The position numbers and the translations under genes are program-made. A DNA stretch of 64,000 nt, taken from positions 110,248,142 to 110,312,141 of the forward strand of contig CM049306.1 of the NCBI GenBank assembly GCA_026874595.1, written 5' to 3'. The notes beneath the pieces were generated by a model. It saw only the letters and a list, made by a program, of their open reading frames with translations, ran no database searches and was not told the origin of the DNA. Of this stretch, positions 1-14,368 are shown one piece after another; position 1 is the first letter of the stretch; each line of letters begins with the position of its first letter. The DNA comes from Sipunculus nudus (Eukaryota; Annelida; Sipuncula; Golfingiida; Sipunculidae).

Positions 1-2733
1 TCTAAATCTCATGTAATTAATAAAAAAAGTAAATTTATGGTAAATATACATAAACAATATAAAATTGTGCCATCGCACCAAACGTCTATATATAAACGTT
101 TAAAATTGTCGCTATTTGAGTCAGACTTAATAAACAAAGGCAGACTCAAAAATGCCATATTATCATGCAGCTATATAGAAATGACTGCATCCAGGGCAGT
201 ATTTGGAACTTTATAATATTATATATCATCAGAGTGGGGTAAATCTGGAGGTCCTCGAACACAAACCGGACGATGAGCTTATCTTATATATACCCGTTAT
301 CACTGTTACCATGTCACCCCTCCCGGCTCACCCATAGTAACCAACCCCACGGCCCACCAACCAAGTTTAACCTTCCTGGAAGCTGGCGGGCCAGCATCTT
401 AAGTTCCATCTCTTCCTGCAACCTGACTCTGCAACATAAACCTTTATTGCCAAACATTTACGTATTCTCTAAACGGTTTCCCTAAACCCCCATCTGTCTC
501 GGCCCTCTCCTCTACTCGCCTGTCAATCAGCATAATTGCTTACCGCGCCAGGGAGAAGGCCTTCAACAGTTTTTTGGGACATAGTTTGGGTGAGGGAATT
601 CAGACGTTTGCTTTTAATGCCTTCCGCTATGTCAAATGTACACTATCGCGACCCCGCCCGCCCCGGAGAATTCACTGAGTGGTCTAGCTTGTATACATCC
701 CATCCATATAGTTTCACGACAACATGAAATGGAAGTTCACCATTGAGGGGGTGTAAGTTTGCAGAAACAAATCCACACAAGTATTAAGCGAAAGTTATTT
801 ATACAGAGCGATTTTGTCGGCGTGGGGTCTATACCAGCCTTCAGTTCCTATGTTTTGTGGTAGTTCATGAACTTCATTTAACCAACTGTGCATTTTGTTC
901 CGTCATTTTATATAGTGCTTTGATTATTCAAGTTACCATTGTACAGATTATATTACTGTATGTACAACTGTATTCCACTGATGTTTGCGAATTAACCTTT
1001 TTTCCTCTCTTGTATTAGAAATAAAAAGGGATTTTACCTTATAAATAATCAAAGTAAAAATGGTTTATTTAAAAATTAATTACCTCTCCACAGTTTGGTA
1101 TCGGAACACTATAAATACAGTATTTTAGTATTAAACGATCACAGTTTCACGGAAGCAGTTTGATGGTCTCCTTAAACCGCAAGATAAAACCACCAGCTAT
1201 AGGCAGACACATGGTTTCCATCGGGAGCTCAGAGTTCTTGAGAGAAGGGATTTTCACTTAGTGCTCGCTTTGTTGAGAGAAAGTGGTTAAAGGACACCAC
1301 AATACAGTAAGTGGGACCAAACAGAGTCAGTGTTGGTTTGGTCCAATGGAAGAAGGCTTAGGTTTCAGAGCTAACTTCTCCAGCCACGCGTGCCTATCCA
1401 ACAGTACAACTATCTTGGTGCGCGTCAAGTGGGAGAGGGCTGAGTACTAATCCCAGCAAGAGTGGGTATCGGCGCTCCTCGAGTTGGAGCGAGGTTTCGA
1501 CCACTTTCACCTTCACGGGCAGTCTCTCTACTCTACCAAGTGGCTCTTGACTTTGTAGTCCCTTGATGACAGCAACACTGCTTATTTCACACCTTCAGCA
1601 GTCTTATAACTTACTTATATAGGCAGCCAGAATGGCCAGCAAATTACAATCCCAGATTTTTTGTTTAACATAAATATTTAAATTTATAGTTGAGTCGTTC
1701 AGGACTGCAGCGTGTTAAAAATATATTCTGCAATACAGGGGTGGAAAATTCCATTTCAATTCAGGTTCCACCTGTATTGGTCATATTTACCTACATGGAT
1801 GTACCTGCATATCTGTAAAATGGCAGTCCTGGGCGTGTTTTTACCTTTACCATCTAGAATTCTTCACACCGACCCCTTATTCTCTGTTTATATACATCCT
1901 ATATCCAATAATCAGGCCTGGTATCTCAAAATCACTCTTATAAAGTGATAAGCTTCATTCAATAACATTTTTACTTTTTGTACAAACTGCATACCAAAAT
2001 TCCTTTTTTTGTGTGTATATATATTTCCAATTCAAGTTTGAACATTTCAATTAACGCATTACAATGCATGCATGCATGAGTACAGTACCTTGTAACATGA
2101 AAACCTTTTTTTTGGACAAAGGAAAGAGTATGCCATTTACATTTTTTAAGAATTATATACTCATGGGCGGATTTAGTGATAAAACCGGGACGCCAAGACT
2201 TAATTTGGCCTGTCATTTAGGAAGGCTGTGGTTTCAATATCCTCTTTGTGGTTGAAGCGTCAGTGTTGATCCGGTAGCTGTGACGAACACCTGTGGATCC
2301 ATCAGGGTCTACCTGAACAGGTATAAGGGCGGGCATGATGGCGGCAAAGGGGCGCAGGTTTGAGAGCCGCTGTCCAGTCCCCCGCTGCCGAGTGGTCGGA
2401 CGCTGGACATTCCCCTTGTCAAGAACCCACGCCCTGTGCCACCACATAGTGAAAATTTAAACTCCCTCTTGAAGCAAAGTTTGCACAGCAAATCAGGGCT
2501 TTGAAGTCGGCTGGACATGGGCCAGATGATCGGAAACCTTTCAAGAGCTTTAGGCACATGTAACGACAGAATGATTGATATGAGGGACGACGGAACCCGG
2601 CGGTCAGAACGCGGGATATCGTTATAGGAAGATTTTATAACATCAGCAAAGAACTACAACCGACTCATAAAGGTCTGACATATAGTGGTTCGGGTTATTT
2701 ATCTAACAATTTTATTTCGTGAATATATATTGC

Positions 2734-2797
<64 letters not shown>

Positions 2798-5700
2798 TAT
2801 GGTATTAGTGAATCTGATGATATACACTATTGTGCTATATAGATAAAAGGATCGATGCAGCACCCGGATGTATAACAATAAGAATAAGAATGTAGAATCT
2901 GATATAGACCATGCAACAAGATTACATGCAGATCGAGCAGTTAAGTAAAATTATTAAATGGCCTCCGTAAGGCTTGTATAGCAGTTGGTGAGTTCATTTC
3001 TCAATTAATAGTTCTGTAATTTTTCCGGGGGGGGGGACCTTCTATATCAAAACTTCTTTTCTTGTTTCATTTTTTTTTCTGTCCTTGTTTGCCCTAGTTA
3101 TCCAATGTGGTTGATTTTCACAAACTGACCTTTTGGGTATAATATATATTCATACATAGTATATGTTGCGATATTCGGCCAGTTGTTCTCGTTAAAGCGT
3201 CATGCAGGTAAGGGACAGCCATCGGACGGCCGGGAAACAGTGCCAGCAGGCATGGAGCTGGGAAAGAACACCTGTGCAAACCAAACAAAGAGTGTTTGTC
3301 TGTAATCTGTACATCAAGCGGCGATAGAACTGTAACAAACGAGAGAGCAAAACACTCCCCCTCCATGCAGTATAATCAGAGAACCGCGCGCCCTCAAAAC
3401 GGACACATGGCAAAGGACTTCTAATGCTGATTTATTAATACCGGCCACTATATTAAAATTTCATTATTAGCTCTTTAACATGCGTAACTGAGAAATACCT
3501 CAACACAGTTAGAATATATACACATATGATTTTAACATTTAGAAGATTGTATTGTAATATATTGTTTTTAGCATTCATGCAGCCGTTCAGGAATGGCGAT
3601 GAAATTTTGGCTTGAATTATGAAAAGCTTGGTCCAAAGGTGTATCTGACAAAGATTGGCATCACTAGTTGTGGAAGATGTTTTGATTCATTCATCATGTC
3701 CGGCTGCATTCTTGTTTGAACATTTTCCGGGCATTTAGAACGTGATGACACGGTAAGTTTGACGGATCACGGATTGTGTCGGTCAAAGGTGCTGCACGTT
3801 TCCGGTATGTTCAGTCTTTGTTCGTGATTTCTATATATACAGCAACCCTAACCGAATTGAAGCACACTCTTGACGTAAATCTTAAAAACAGTTCATGTCT
3901 TGCATTGAAAAAGGTAACATACAAAGGCTATTTATCTGAAGCTGTATTGGTTTATCATTAATTGATGACCAATAGAGACAATTTTATTACTGCCTTGGGT
4001 GTAATGGCCCAAGATGTACTACATTTGTCCCGACAAATACATTATTTTTTTAAATCGTCTTCCTCCCTCAGTCCACTTGAATCTATATATATATAGCACC
4101 AAAAACGTTGAGCTGAAGTCTATTCTACGTGTTATACGTTAACTATAATCATCTTAACATATCTATATATATTATCATATCTATATATATATACAACAGG
4201 TGATAGCTCATGATAATGCTATACAAGAGATTTGTTTAGTTTTATGGGAAGTCACCAAACTTATTTATATTCAGTGTATGTTGATTGTTGAAGAAATCGT
4301 TGATCCCTGGACAAATATTAGAAAAAGTGGTCATTTTCGATTCATTTAAATCCTAAATAATAGCTAGTGAAATACTCTTCTTCCTCTATTTCTTGTTTTT
4401 TTTTTACCACCATCATCTTATTCGGGATTTTTTTTAATAAATGTTTGTAAAAGATAAATGTATGAATGATAATGAAAATATAGAACTACACAGTCCCACA
4501 GAAATTATGTCTGTCATGATCTGTCCTTAACACTGGTAGGTGTTGTTTTGTCATGCAGTTTTGTTTTACACAGGGCGTGTATTTAGCAGACCCTGACATG
4601 TCGCCTTATCTGTTCTTCTTGCAGACAGGGTTGACAGTGACCGGAGTCTTTTGGAGGAGAAAGTTTCGTGTCCATACTGGGTAGAAGTCGACGTCCCGCT
4701 GGTTCTATAGAGCCCCCTGTGGAGCGTCTCTCAGCCCCAGTCTAACCCCCAGTCTCCCGTGCTGCCTGTATCGACTCCCTAAGCCCTGCTATCTCCCTGA
4801 TCCTGTAGGCACAGCCTGATGACAGAAAGTTTTCCGGTTATGGTGTCTGGTGGCCGGCCTCAAAACGTGGGTGGCAACATTCCCACAGCCTCGAGGCCAC
4901 ATGTCTTGTACAGCCCTAGTTTTTGGCAGGCTTTGTACAACTGGAAGCATAAACAAACAGGTCCCCCTACTCTGGAAAAAGAAGACTGCACAGAGGTCAT
5001 CGGCGAAAGCCCAAGACGTATATATATATATTGTCCCTTCTTTTACACGTTGCGTGGCTACGGCTTTCAGCTTGGTCTGTTGAGGCGTTTTTCTTCCTCT
5101 CACTTCGCACAAGAAGCCGCAAACGTGTCTATTTTATCAGATTTAGGCCTGTTCTTGTTATGCAAGTTTTCGCAAGTGTTGATGTGCACCTAGACTAATT
5201 GCACCTCATGGCAGATGTAATGGCTTCTACGTGCTGTCACCTACCCTGCCAAAAAGAGTGCGAGGCCTTGTCTTGCATGCTGTTAATTTTTCCCGGGACT
5301 GTTACCTGGCCATAAGACAAGGAGCGAAGGTGATGTAGTGTTATTTGTCTGTCAAATTTTTCCGGCAGTTTTTGTTGTTTATTTTATGCATGTGCTCCAA
5401 AGCCAAACAGAGAGGAATCGTTAACTCCCGTGAATTTCTTTTGAAATCTTTCTTTTGACATGATGGGTTAATGATGATATTATTGATTATACAAATTGCC
5501 AAAAAATCACTTATTGGAAATAATATTTATTTTGTGCACTAGATATGATCATAGAAATATTTTACTAAATATAAATACACAGAGTAATATTAGACCTTAA
5601 CAGAATTTATTTCAACATACAGAGGCTTGATGCATTTCAATTAATATGTCAAAATACATGCGTAGACATAACACAAACATTTTTAATCTGTCTTTATAAA

Positions 5701-6887
5701 CAGTCGTATAGTTATTGCGACATTTAATCACATAGCTCAGCGAGGGGTATTTTAATATTGAAGCAAACATGTTGCAAGGCGGTTTAACGACCCTCTGAAA
5801 CCCAGTCGACTAAATGTCTATAAACGCAGATTTCTTAAGTTAAACATTTCTGTCTGTAAACGTATGATGATAGTTCTCTCTCTCCTGTTGGACATTGTAA
5901 ATACGAATTGATGAGCTGGTGACGTTAGATTTACTGACATTAATGTCCTGTACAGGTAGCAGGGAGTTCTGGGGTTTGTCAGTTCCGACGTACACACGTC
6001 TTTAGGGCATATTCCCCCGTGATATATGGTCAGTGAGCGGGGGGATCGCGGCCTCCAGCACACCGTGGTATTTGTATAGGCTTGGTCCACGCCTGGCGGA
6101 CGGGGCGACTTGTCACTGTAGGGACATCTCGGGGCCGTGGATGTCTTCAGAGATGATCCGGACAGACACACGTGATGACAGACGTCACGGCGATGTATTG
6201 ACCACTCTGTTAATGAAATGTCGTCCTGCGGGCGTCCTGAGCCCTAAATGTTTACGCGGGAGAAAATTACGGCCCGCGCTCCTTCCTTCTCTGGCCGTTT
6301 ATCCTTATGGTAGTAAATATACACAAACTGGAACATTTAATTGTACTATGTACACAGAATCGACAACTTTCAATTAACATATATATGACCTGCCGCCTGT
6401 GACGGGATTTCTGCATGCAGGAAAAGCAGGCCCAAGATCTGCATGCAATCAAAATGTCAGCATCCATTTTTAGTATTTACCCCCATGTAATCACATGCGT
6501 GCCCTATATGCCCTGTATACCGTTTCCTTGGAATCAATCCTTTTTTATTTTAATACTTATTCATCATCATATAGGTTGCAGTTCAAGAAATTATTCAATT
6601 ATTTAAAAACATTACGTTAATATCAGGGACAAAATGACTTTTTTTCTTTGTTAATATCATCAAGTTAATATTCTCAACGTTAGATCAGACGGCATAAACA
6701 TCATAAATCAAGCGAGATTATCAAATGAAGGTATAAGTCACTTAGGAGGTAGCAAATCTGGCCATTTTTCATCGTTTCATCTTTTAGAGAGGGATGCAAT
6801 AAATCGTAGAAGTTTTTAAATCATATTCAGTGCATTACCTTGCATATACGCACGGTCCGTTTTGTGCTCATGTTTTGATATAAATGT
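1..6887. other. Gene-free flank, left end
   Basis: I see no supportable gene. Open frames are short, start often at non-ATG codons and lack family resemblance. There is an (AT)n tract at 2741-2787, a G-run at 3027-3036, and exact NK-2 class sites at 1425-1432 and 4073-4080. A GC-richer island at about 4560-5120 contains a GATA-type CTTATCT (4605-4611). The rest looks like unique AT-rich intergenic DNA. Confidence 0.6.
2741..2787. repeat. (AT)n microsatellite
   Basis: About 23 uninterrupted AT units. Confidence 0.95.
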
Positions 6888-7887
6888 ATGTGTTTGAGCC
6901 CGTTTGGGGATCTGGCCCATCTGCCGATGGGCTTGGCCCATATGAGAATCCGTTATTGGGGCTGCCCCTCTGTAAGCCCAATAACGGATTTGATACCATG
7001 CACTTTCTGGCCCATCTGCAGATGGGCTTGGCCCAATAACCGATTTTAGTTTTTGTTAGTAATACGTTATAATTTTATTAATTTTATCCAATGTTGGATA
7101 TTGTAATCCAGTGATTCTTGTTTACATGCAAAATTTTTGACAAAGGCGCCAGCTGGAATGTCCCAGGACAGGTTCTGTTGAAGTACGGGAACCTGAAGCC
7201 CCTCCAACCATGATGGTAACTTTGTAGGATCAGGCACACTTCTCTGATGTTTACTGGTACATAACGAAAAACTGAACTACACAGTTGGATGATCACATGC
7301 TCACATATTACAAGTGAGTTAGACTAAAGCCGCCTAGTCAAAACATTGGAGTGCTAATCAAACGGTTACCGCTACTTCTTTGAAACCCTTAGATCGAACT
7401 ATAAAGACCCCGATAGCTAACCTACCAAACCATTCAGCTATAAAGAAACCCGTCAGTTAATTATTACCTAACAAACCATTCAAATAATTAATGAACCTCA
7501 TTAAACTCTTAACATCACATGCATGCAATGTAGTCTAGTTATGAATTGTTTGCATAAAATTATTAAAAAGATTATAGTAACAATCTATGTAATTTTGATG
7601 ACAAAATTATTGATGTAAGGCTGTGATAGTGAATTGTGTTTCAATGAAAACGTTTAAGTTATAAGAAATGTGTGTGTGTGAGTACAAAAATAATAAAGAT
7701 AATAAAAAAAATTGCGTATTACTAACGAAAACTTAAATCGGTTATTGGGTCAAGCCCATCTGCAGATGGGCCAGAAAGTGCATGGTATCAAATCCATTAT
7801 TGGGCTGCCCATCTGCCCAATAACGGATCCTCATATGGGCCAAGCCCATCGGCAGATGGGCCAGATCCGCAAACAGGCTCCAACATA
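6888..7887. mobile_element. Foldback (long inverted repeat) element, about 1 kb
   Basis: An arm of about 200 bp (6888-7092) is repeated in inverted, slightly diverged form at 7690-7887. Both outer ends read TGTTTGAGCC/TGTTGGAGCC, and each arm carries the palindromes GCCCATCTGCAGATGGGC and GGCCCATCTGCCGATGGGC. The interior (7093-7689) has no coding capacity that I can see. This is the structure of a foldback or MITE-type DNA transposon; no clear target duplication was identified. Confidence 0.7.
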
Positions 7888-8229
7888 TGCGCAAGTTGTG
7901 TAAAATGTTTACATCATTATAGTCCAATCTTAATTTCTTAATGAAAATTATATCCTTTTAAATCATTGAAATAACCAACCCCATGCATTGTCATATATAT
8001 ATACAATACATATGAATGAATGACACGTTCATGAAGTTTGTGTTTGTAAAAGAGTTAGGAAAAATGCTGAGCCATCTTCCGATCTGACCTATCAGACTCT
8101 ATAACCATTGTCCCATTTACCGATCCCCAGTGTCAGGGAATGGCGATGTGGGTCAGACCCGGTTACTGGTTCCAAACAACCTTAACATATGTCAGGGGCA
8201 TTTATCGATCCCCATGCAGTGTCCAGGGA

Positions 8230-8760
8230 TAATGAGTTTCAAAATGGTATACAGGCTCACCTTCCGATGTTCATATATGATATTAATAATAGTAATATAT
8301 TTAATAATAATATATAGTATTTATATAGCGCCAAATTCCCCGATGGTGGGACTCACACCGAAATTCACACACACACACACACACACACGCATACCCACAT
8401 ACAATTTCATGGAAATCTACTCCCTGTGCCTGACCCAGGAAAAAAATAATGCATATTAATTACCAAAAGCTTGGCGAAAGAGATACGTTTTTAAATTAGT
8501 TTTAAATTATACAAGAGTTGGAGATTTTCTAAGGGTAATGGGAAGTGAATTCCAAACTTTTGGGGCTATGAAACGGAAGGAACGTTCACCGATTTTCATA
8601 TTACACTTAGGTACTTTAAGAAGATTTCCGCCAGCCGAGCGCAGCGTAAGCAAAGGCCGATAGGTTATTATTTTTTCAGTCAAATATGATGGAAGTGAGT
8701 CATAAAAAAGGCGGTAAACAAAAACAGCATTTTTGTATTGTATACGGTACTTGACTATTT
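8230..8760. repeat. Possible degenerate interspersed repeat
   Basis: The segment has a TATATAGCGCCAAA stretch, a (CA)n tract (8367-8388), and a block about short gene-like words (GGGAAGTGAATTCCAAAC, CGCCAGCCGAGCGCAGCG) of the sort found in dispersed invertebrate repeats. No second copy lies in the window, so this is a memory-based and weak call. Confidence 0.25.
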
Positions 8761-8978
8761 ATATTTATATATTATTATATTAAATATGACTATATTATAT
8801 ACTTATATCGTATGTATTTTTTATTATATCAAAATTGTAAAACAGACCAATTTTAAAAATTTTTAATTTATCTTTAAAAAAAATAAAATCAATGTACAAG
8901 GTCTGAAACCATCGACGGTTCTCAGCTTTCCATCCATCAATTACTTCTATACATAATATATAACATCCCACAATTTGA

Positions 8979-8984
<6 letters not shown>

Positions 8985-9023
<39 letters not shown>
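8985..9023. repeat. (AT)n microsatellite
   Basis: About 19 AT units. Confidence 0.95.
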
Positions 9024-9026
<3 letters not shown>

Positions 9027-9253
9027 TTCACTCACGAAAGAATTGTATCAACACGCTAGTCTATATAGGTGTAAACTGGGACAGGTAACTTTATAATACA
9101 AGTGGATTTAAAAAAAGATAGAATCAATGATTTGAGACAGAATTAAACAACGACTCACCATTTGCTTCTTGTTTAACCTATTTTGGAAGGGGTGGGTGGG
9201 GTGGGGGGGCAGTTACACATAGGGTAGTCAGTCTTAAAATACTATAGATGTTT

Positions 9254-9259
<6 letters not shown>

Positions 9260-9308
<49 letters not shown>
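9260..9308. repeat. (AT)n microsatellite
   Basis: About 24 TA units; only 240 bp from the previous tract. Confidence 0.95.
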
Positions 9309-9311
<3 letters not shown>

Positions 9312-11859
9312 CGATAGAAAACATGGTCAATAAAAATATAAATTTGGTATGACTTGGTGACCATAGAAGAGCATTCATTTAATAGTTTTATTTTAATTTT
9401 TTTATCAAAGCTATAAGCATGAATCGGTAAATTAACAGCGGATGTTGGGTAAGATCGGGAGATGCGCGCAACATATATATATTCCGTGATGTCAGCCATT
9501 TCAGTCCTTTCTTTGTGACAAATACATACAAAATTGCTGGTTTCCCACTGCATGCGTCTGTGTGCGTGTAAATTTAATACGTCCAGGTAGAGTACTTTTT
9601 TTTATTTAATTGTATAGTATATACACTATATAAAAATGCATGCAGGCATGATTCAGCAAATGTGCGGATGCGAACCGAGGATGGGTTTAGCTCTGCATCG
9701 CGCTCATTTGAGTGTTTTTAGGACGTATAAATCTCTTCTTATGTGTCTTGTCTGTCCTGCTGATTTTCACAAGGGATCTGTTGCTTAATTGAATGCAGTT
9801 CAACTATTTCTATGCGTCTGGTGTGCTGATTTAACCAGGCTTTAGCTCGAGGTCAGCGCGTGCCTTTGAAAGTCGGGTTCCATGAGTTTGAGTGCCGTTT
9901 ATAGCGGTCTTCTGGCCACACGAGTCGGGACTTGTATACATGGAATACACATGTAATAAAATTCATAAGGAACCTATATCTGTGACTAAGATTGATGGCA
10001 AAAGTACATGAAGTTAGTCTTGCTTGATGAGGAAATAATTACCGTGATTTATAATGTGTTCGGTACTTTATTAATTCCTGTCAGGTTTTAAAAACACCCA
10101 AATTTATATTTATGGAATTCCAGTGAAACATGTAAATCAGTAAAACACTGTCATGGTTTGACTCGCCACGTGCCAGAGTTTTCATCATTTTACTGTTAAA
10201 AAATCCAAGAAGATCACATTTAACAAAGAAAACGTTTAGGAAGACATATATTATAAGGAAATTTAGAAATTAATGCATAGTTTAAAGTTTATATTTGATT
10301 ATTCACACCTTTTATATATATATATACACCATAAATAATTGAATGGCTGTATAAGGCTGACAGAGCTACAAAGCTGTTATAAACTTAAATCTATTTAAAA
10401 AAAGGAGATATAGTTCATTTTTAAAGCTGACATGTCGTATATATACTATAGGTTTTTGTAATATATTAACATATTAAATAAGAGAATAATTATTCATTTA
10501 TATACATGAATAATCATTTTCATATATTCCCTACGCCATATTTACACCATGCAAAGACCTGCAATAAATGACTAAGTAATTTATAGCATTTTTTATGAAA
10601 CATCTGCCATTATCAGGTTTTAACCATCTGATAACAAAGATATATATACCACGTTAACCACATTAAAATAAAACTAGTCACTCGGGAGTTTTTTTCAGTA
10701 TTTACATTCCAGGTGGGATGGCTCCTGGTGTGTTTTACTTGTGACGGTTGTAAAACTCACGGAAATCTTAATGAAAGGTATGACTATGTGGGGGATGATG
10801 TTTCAATGCTTGCGTCGGCGTCGTCTACCCACGCCGCGGGATAACGCCGGACCTATTGTGTAATATCTCCTCCCAGGCAGGAAGATTAATAATATCTGGT
10901 AAACATCTTTCAGTCTTAGCCACTCTTAACAATTTGTTATGTTTCTTTATATTACCGGCCTGTCGTCACGGTTGTTCATCACGCTTGGCACTTTTTGCGA
11001 TAAGATACCGATATGAGTCAAAGAGTCAGTGGATACCAAGTTTACGAGAGCGCCAAACAAGAGTGCCAGGGGGACATCCATGGCCCATTGTTCCATAGAT
11101 CACAGCGGGTTTTTTCTCCCGTTTCTGTACAGTTAACGGAGCCCCTCAAGAGCCATCACATTGTTATGTGGACATCCTACAGATCAATCATCCACAGTTA
11201 ACCGTTTTCTGTGACACCCATTTAAACTTATTTGTCAAAAGGCTTATAAAAATTAACCGTTTCCGCTTTTTAACTGCATGTTTAAGGAATATTAAAAACG
11301 TACTTTTTGTGATACATTTAGCCTTAAGAGGCAATCTTTGATCATGTTATCAACTTATATACATGATCATATGATTACGTATTCATTCAATATGTATGCA
11401 TAATGTGCCTGAATTAGGTGGGGTTTTCTTTATTTGAAATATATAAGATTTATGAAATGAAAGAATGATTTATTTTTCGGATAAATTACAAATAGATATT
11501 TATTGGTACCACATATTAATAAAAAAAAAGCTCTTGATGTTTCTCTCTATATAAAAATAATTTAATGCCTGAGATTTTGCTAATGTATATATGTGAAAGT
11601 AAAAGGAAATTTCAGCTCTGAAAAACATACATGCCAATATTGCATTGTTCTCTAACCATGCATGGTTTTCCTTTACATCAAATAAAAAAAACAGGAAATC
11701 TAGTGAAAATATTCATTTAAAATATAATATTAAAAAAGTAGCACTGTCCCGAAAAACTTGTATGTGAAGGCATGGGCGGAAGAAATACATCTGCATAAGT
11801 AAACCTTTTCGCAGGTTAAAATAAAAAAAAACGTAAAGCTGTTAAAGGAGTGTTGATTT

Positions 11860-12180
11860 CCGTTCTTCGGACGTCCTGCAGTGACGTCACATGTTAGCGT
11901 GACTTTTACGAGACAAGCCAATGATAGATGCTCAGCGTCGCCTGGAAGTGTCACGCCCGGCAGGGGTAAAGCCGCCTGGGAAGGGACGGGATCCCGACTT
12001 CCTAACCCCCGGAGGATCTCGTACCCTTCCTTCAAGTTTCCTGTCTGTCGTGTCTCAAACAAGACTTGGTAACAGACGAACTTGACTCGAATTGACAGCC
12101 TCGTACAGCAGAACTTGTCCTCCGCTGTAACAAACGTACATCCAAGAGTGCTTGTCCATTTACCAGGATACACTCAGTCA
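11860..12180. promoter_or_regulatory. GC-rich island with perfect CRE
   Basis: Base composition is clearly above the surroundings. TGACGTCA, the perfect cyclic-AMP response element, lies at 11882-11889. A 147-codon open frame on the minus strand overlaps it, but it does not resemble a known protein. Possible distal regulatory element; inference only. Confidence 0.25.
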
Positions 12181-12629
12181 TATATTTATCATTTACATAT
12201 ACATATGGTAAACGATACATGTCGTAAAACGTTCTCCTTTTTATAAAAAAAATAGCGTTTATTAAACAAAAAAAACACTGTCCCCTTCCATATTAGGATT
12301 ATTAAAATTCCGTTCTAGCGGACAAGTCTCATAGCACAAATTATTCAAGATTACTCGTCTTCATAAGCGAAAGGAGGGACAACGTCACGCCGCTACTTAA
12401 AGAGCTTCATTGCCTTCCACTAAAACTGACCGTTTTTCGATGAATCCCTGCCACACATTTATCAGAAAACTAGACACAATTATCTTAAATGAAAAAGTGC
12501 TGTATTGCTGGATGAACACTCGTTTAGATTCATAGTACCCAAGATTTGTTATTATATCCACGTTGTTAAACTCAGAAAAAAAATAATAAGAATTTCCTCG
12601 TCCAGGGTTTGGTTAATTGTTTAGAGAAT

Positions 12630-12644
12630 GGGGGGGGGGGGGGG
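12630..12644. repeat. Poly-G tract
   Basis: Fifteen consecutive G residues in an otherwise AT-rich stretch. Confidence 0.95.
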
Positions 12645-13008
12645 TCCTTTAAGAGAAGTTCACGGATTAGTTTTCAATGGGAATACTTGTTCCTCTCATT
12701 ACATATATAAATAATATATATTATTAGTATTAGTATTAGTATTCTTATAGAGTATATGTATTAGTATAAGAATAATTAGCATTATTAGTATTATTATTGA
12801 TGTTATTAAAAGTACTCAACTATATTCATTTATGCCATTATATATTCACTTTAGCCACCCCCTTCTCTCTCTCTATCTCTTAGTATTTCAATATGCAGTT
12901 TACTGGCTTTTGTTATTAACTATTTCAAATGATATCAAACAATATAAAATGATATTCAAATAATATACAATTAATATACAATTAATATTCAAACAACCTA
13001 TAAATAAA

Positions 13009-13017
13009 AATAATAAA

Positions 13018-13085
<68 letters not shown>

Positions 13086-13105
13086 TAAATATGATATTGT
13101 TATTA

Positions 13106-13167
<62 letters not shown>

Positions 13168-13175
13168 TTATTATT
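13009..13175. repeat. (AAT)n followed by inverted (ATT)n
   Basis: About 70 bp of AAT units (13009-13082), a short spacer, then about 75 bp of TTA/ATT units (13098-13175). The two halves are complementary and could form one very long hairpin. Confidence 0.92.
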
Positions 13176-14317
13176 GTCAGATAGGAAGATGGCGCATTAC
13201 ATATTTGGCAACATACACATGGTAACGTTTAATATAATGCATAATATAATATAATATAATGTAATATCTTATAATATCATATTATATCATATAGCTACTA
13301 TTTGGTTTATTTCGCTTAGAATATCTCGCCTGGCCTATTTTACCCTCAATAGATAAGGTCAGTTTATTCCACCTTACCGAGACGCTCTGCAGAGTCGCGT
13401 ATGCCAGTTTGCGCGACATATCCATTAGAATAACAGTACATGAACATGTATATACCTATTTATTTTATGGAAGCCCATGCATTCTTATTATTATAGGATT
13501 AAAAGCTGCTCCAAACAATGGATTATTTGTATATTTATATGATATCTTAGAAATGTGTGCATTTACTTGTCATTTATGTTTAATTTAATTATATTTTTCA
13601 TTTACCTTTCGTGATTCTCGCGAACACCGCCTTGTTCCCGATATTTTAGGTTTCAATTAAAAAATACAAGAAATAATGAATATAGTAATTTTTCATAATC
13701 TAACAATACTTATTCAATTATAATCATATTAGCATAAAAGTTAAAAAAATATTATTTGTTTATAAATCGTGTTACTCTTGACATGCAGACAGCCCTTTCT
13801 TTTAAATCTTGATATTTTTGAAGGTCGGAATTATAATTATTATTCCCATGTTAGTGTAATAATGTGATTTCAAAAACATTTTCCGATATGTAGTCACGTG
13901 ATGACATACATGCTTATACCATATAGAATTATATCGCCGAATATATATATAAGTATCCAACATAACAATTATTTTATTTAATAACATTAAATTAATAAAA
14001 ATATTTGACAGATAATTGAGGTTTTCAGTAAAAATCATATTCTTTTTAATTGATAAAGCACGGCTATTTAAAGCAACAAGGGGTATTATCTAGCTTAAGG
14101 ATATAAATGTACCGGGACAATGCCTTGGGTATATATTCTCAGACATGACCTATGCATGTATTTTACCTCTGCGGGTATACAACTTATATAGACTATATAG
14201 GCTATATATGTTATACTGAGGCCCGTTACACTGGGTGTAACTTGATATCAATACCATCCTATACCCGTAAAATTTCAGATTATCCGCAAAAAAATCATTT
14301 ATGTATCATTTGGACTG

Positions 14318-14321
<4 letters not shown>

Positions 14322-14365
<44 letters not shown>
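14322..14365. repeat. (AT)n microsatellite
   Basis: About 21 TA units. Confidence 0.95.

Positions 14366-14368
<3 letters not shown>

Noticed and set aside
4819-5193. 124-codon plus-strand frame
   Set aside because: No resemblance to known proteins and a competing frame of similar length on the other strand.
7712-7927. Overlapping frames on both strands with QAHRQMGQ/LAHLPMGLAH repeats
   Set aside because: They are translations of the palindromic foldback arms.
11730-12173. 147-codon minus-strand frame
   Set aside because: Composition changes along its length and there is no recognisable domain; more likely a chance frame over a GC-rich island.
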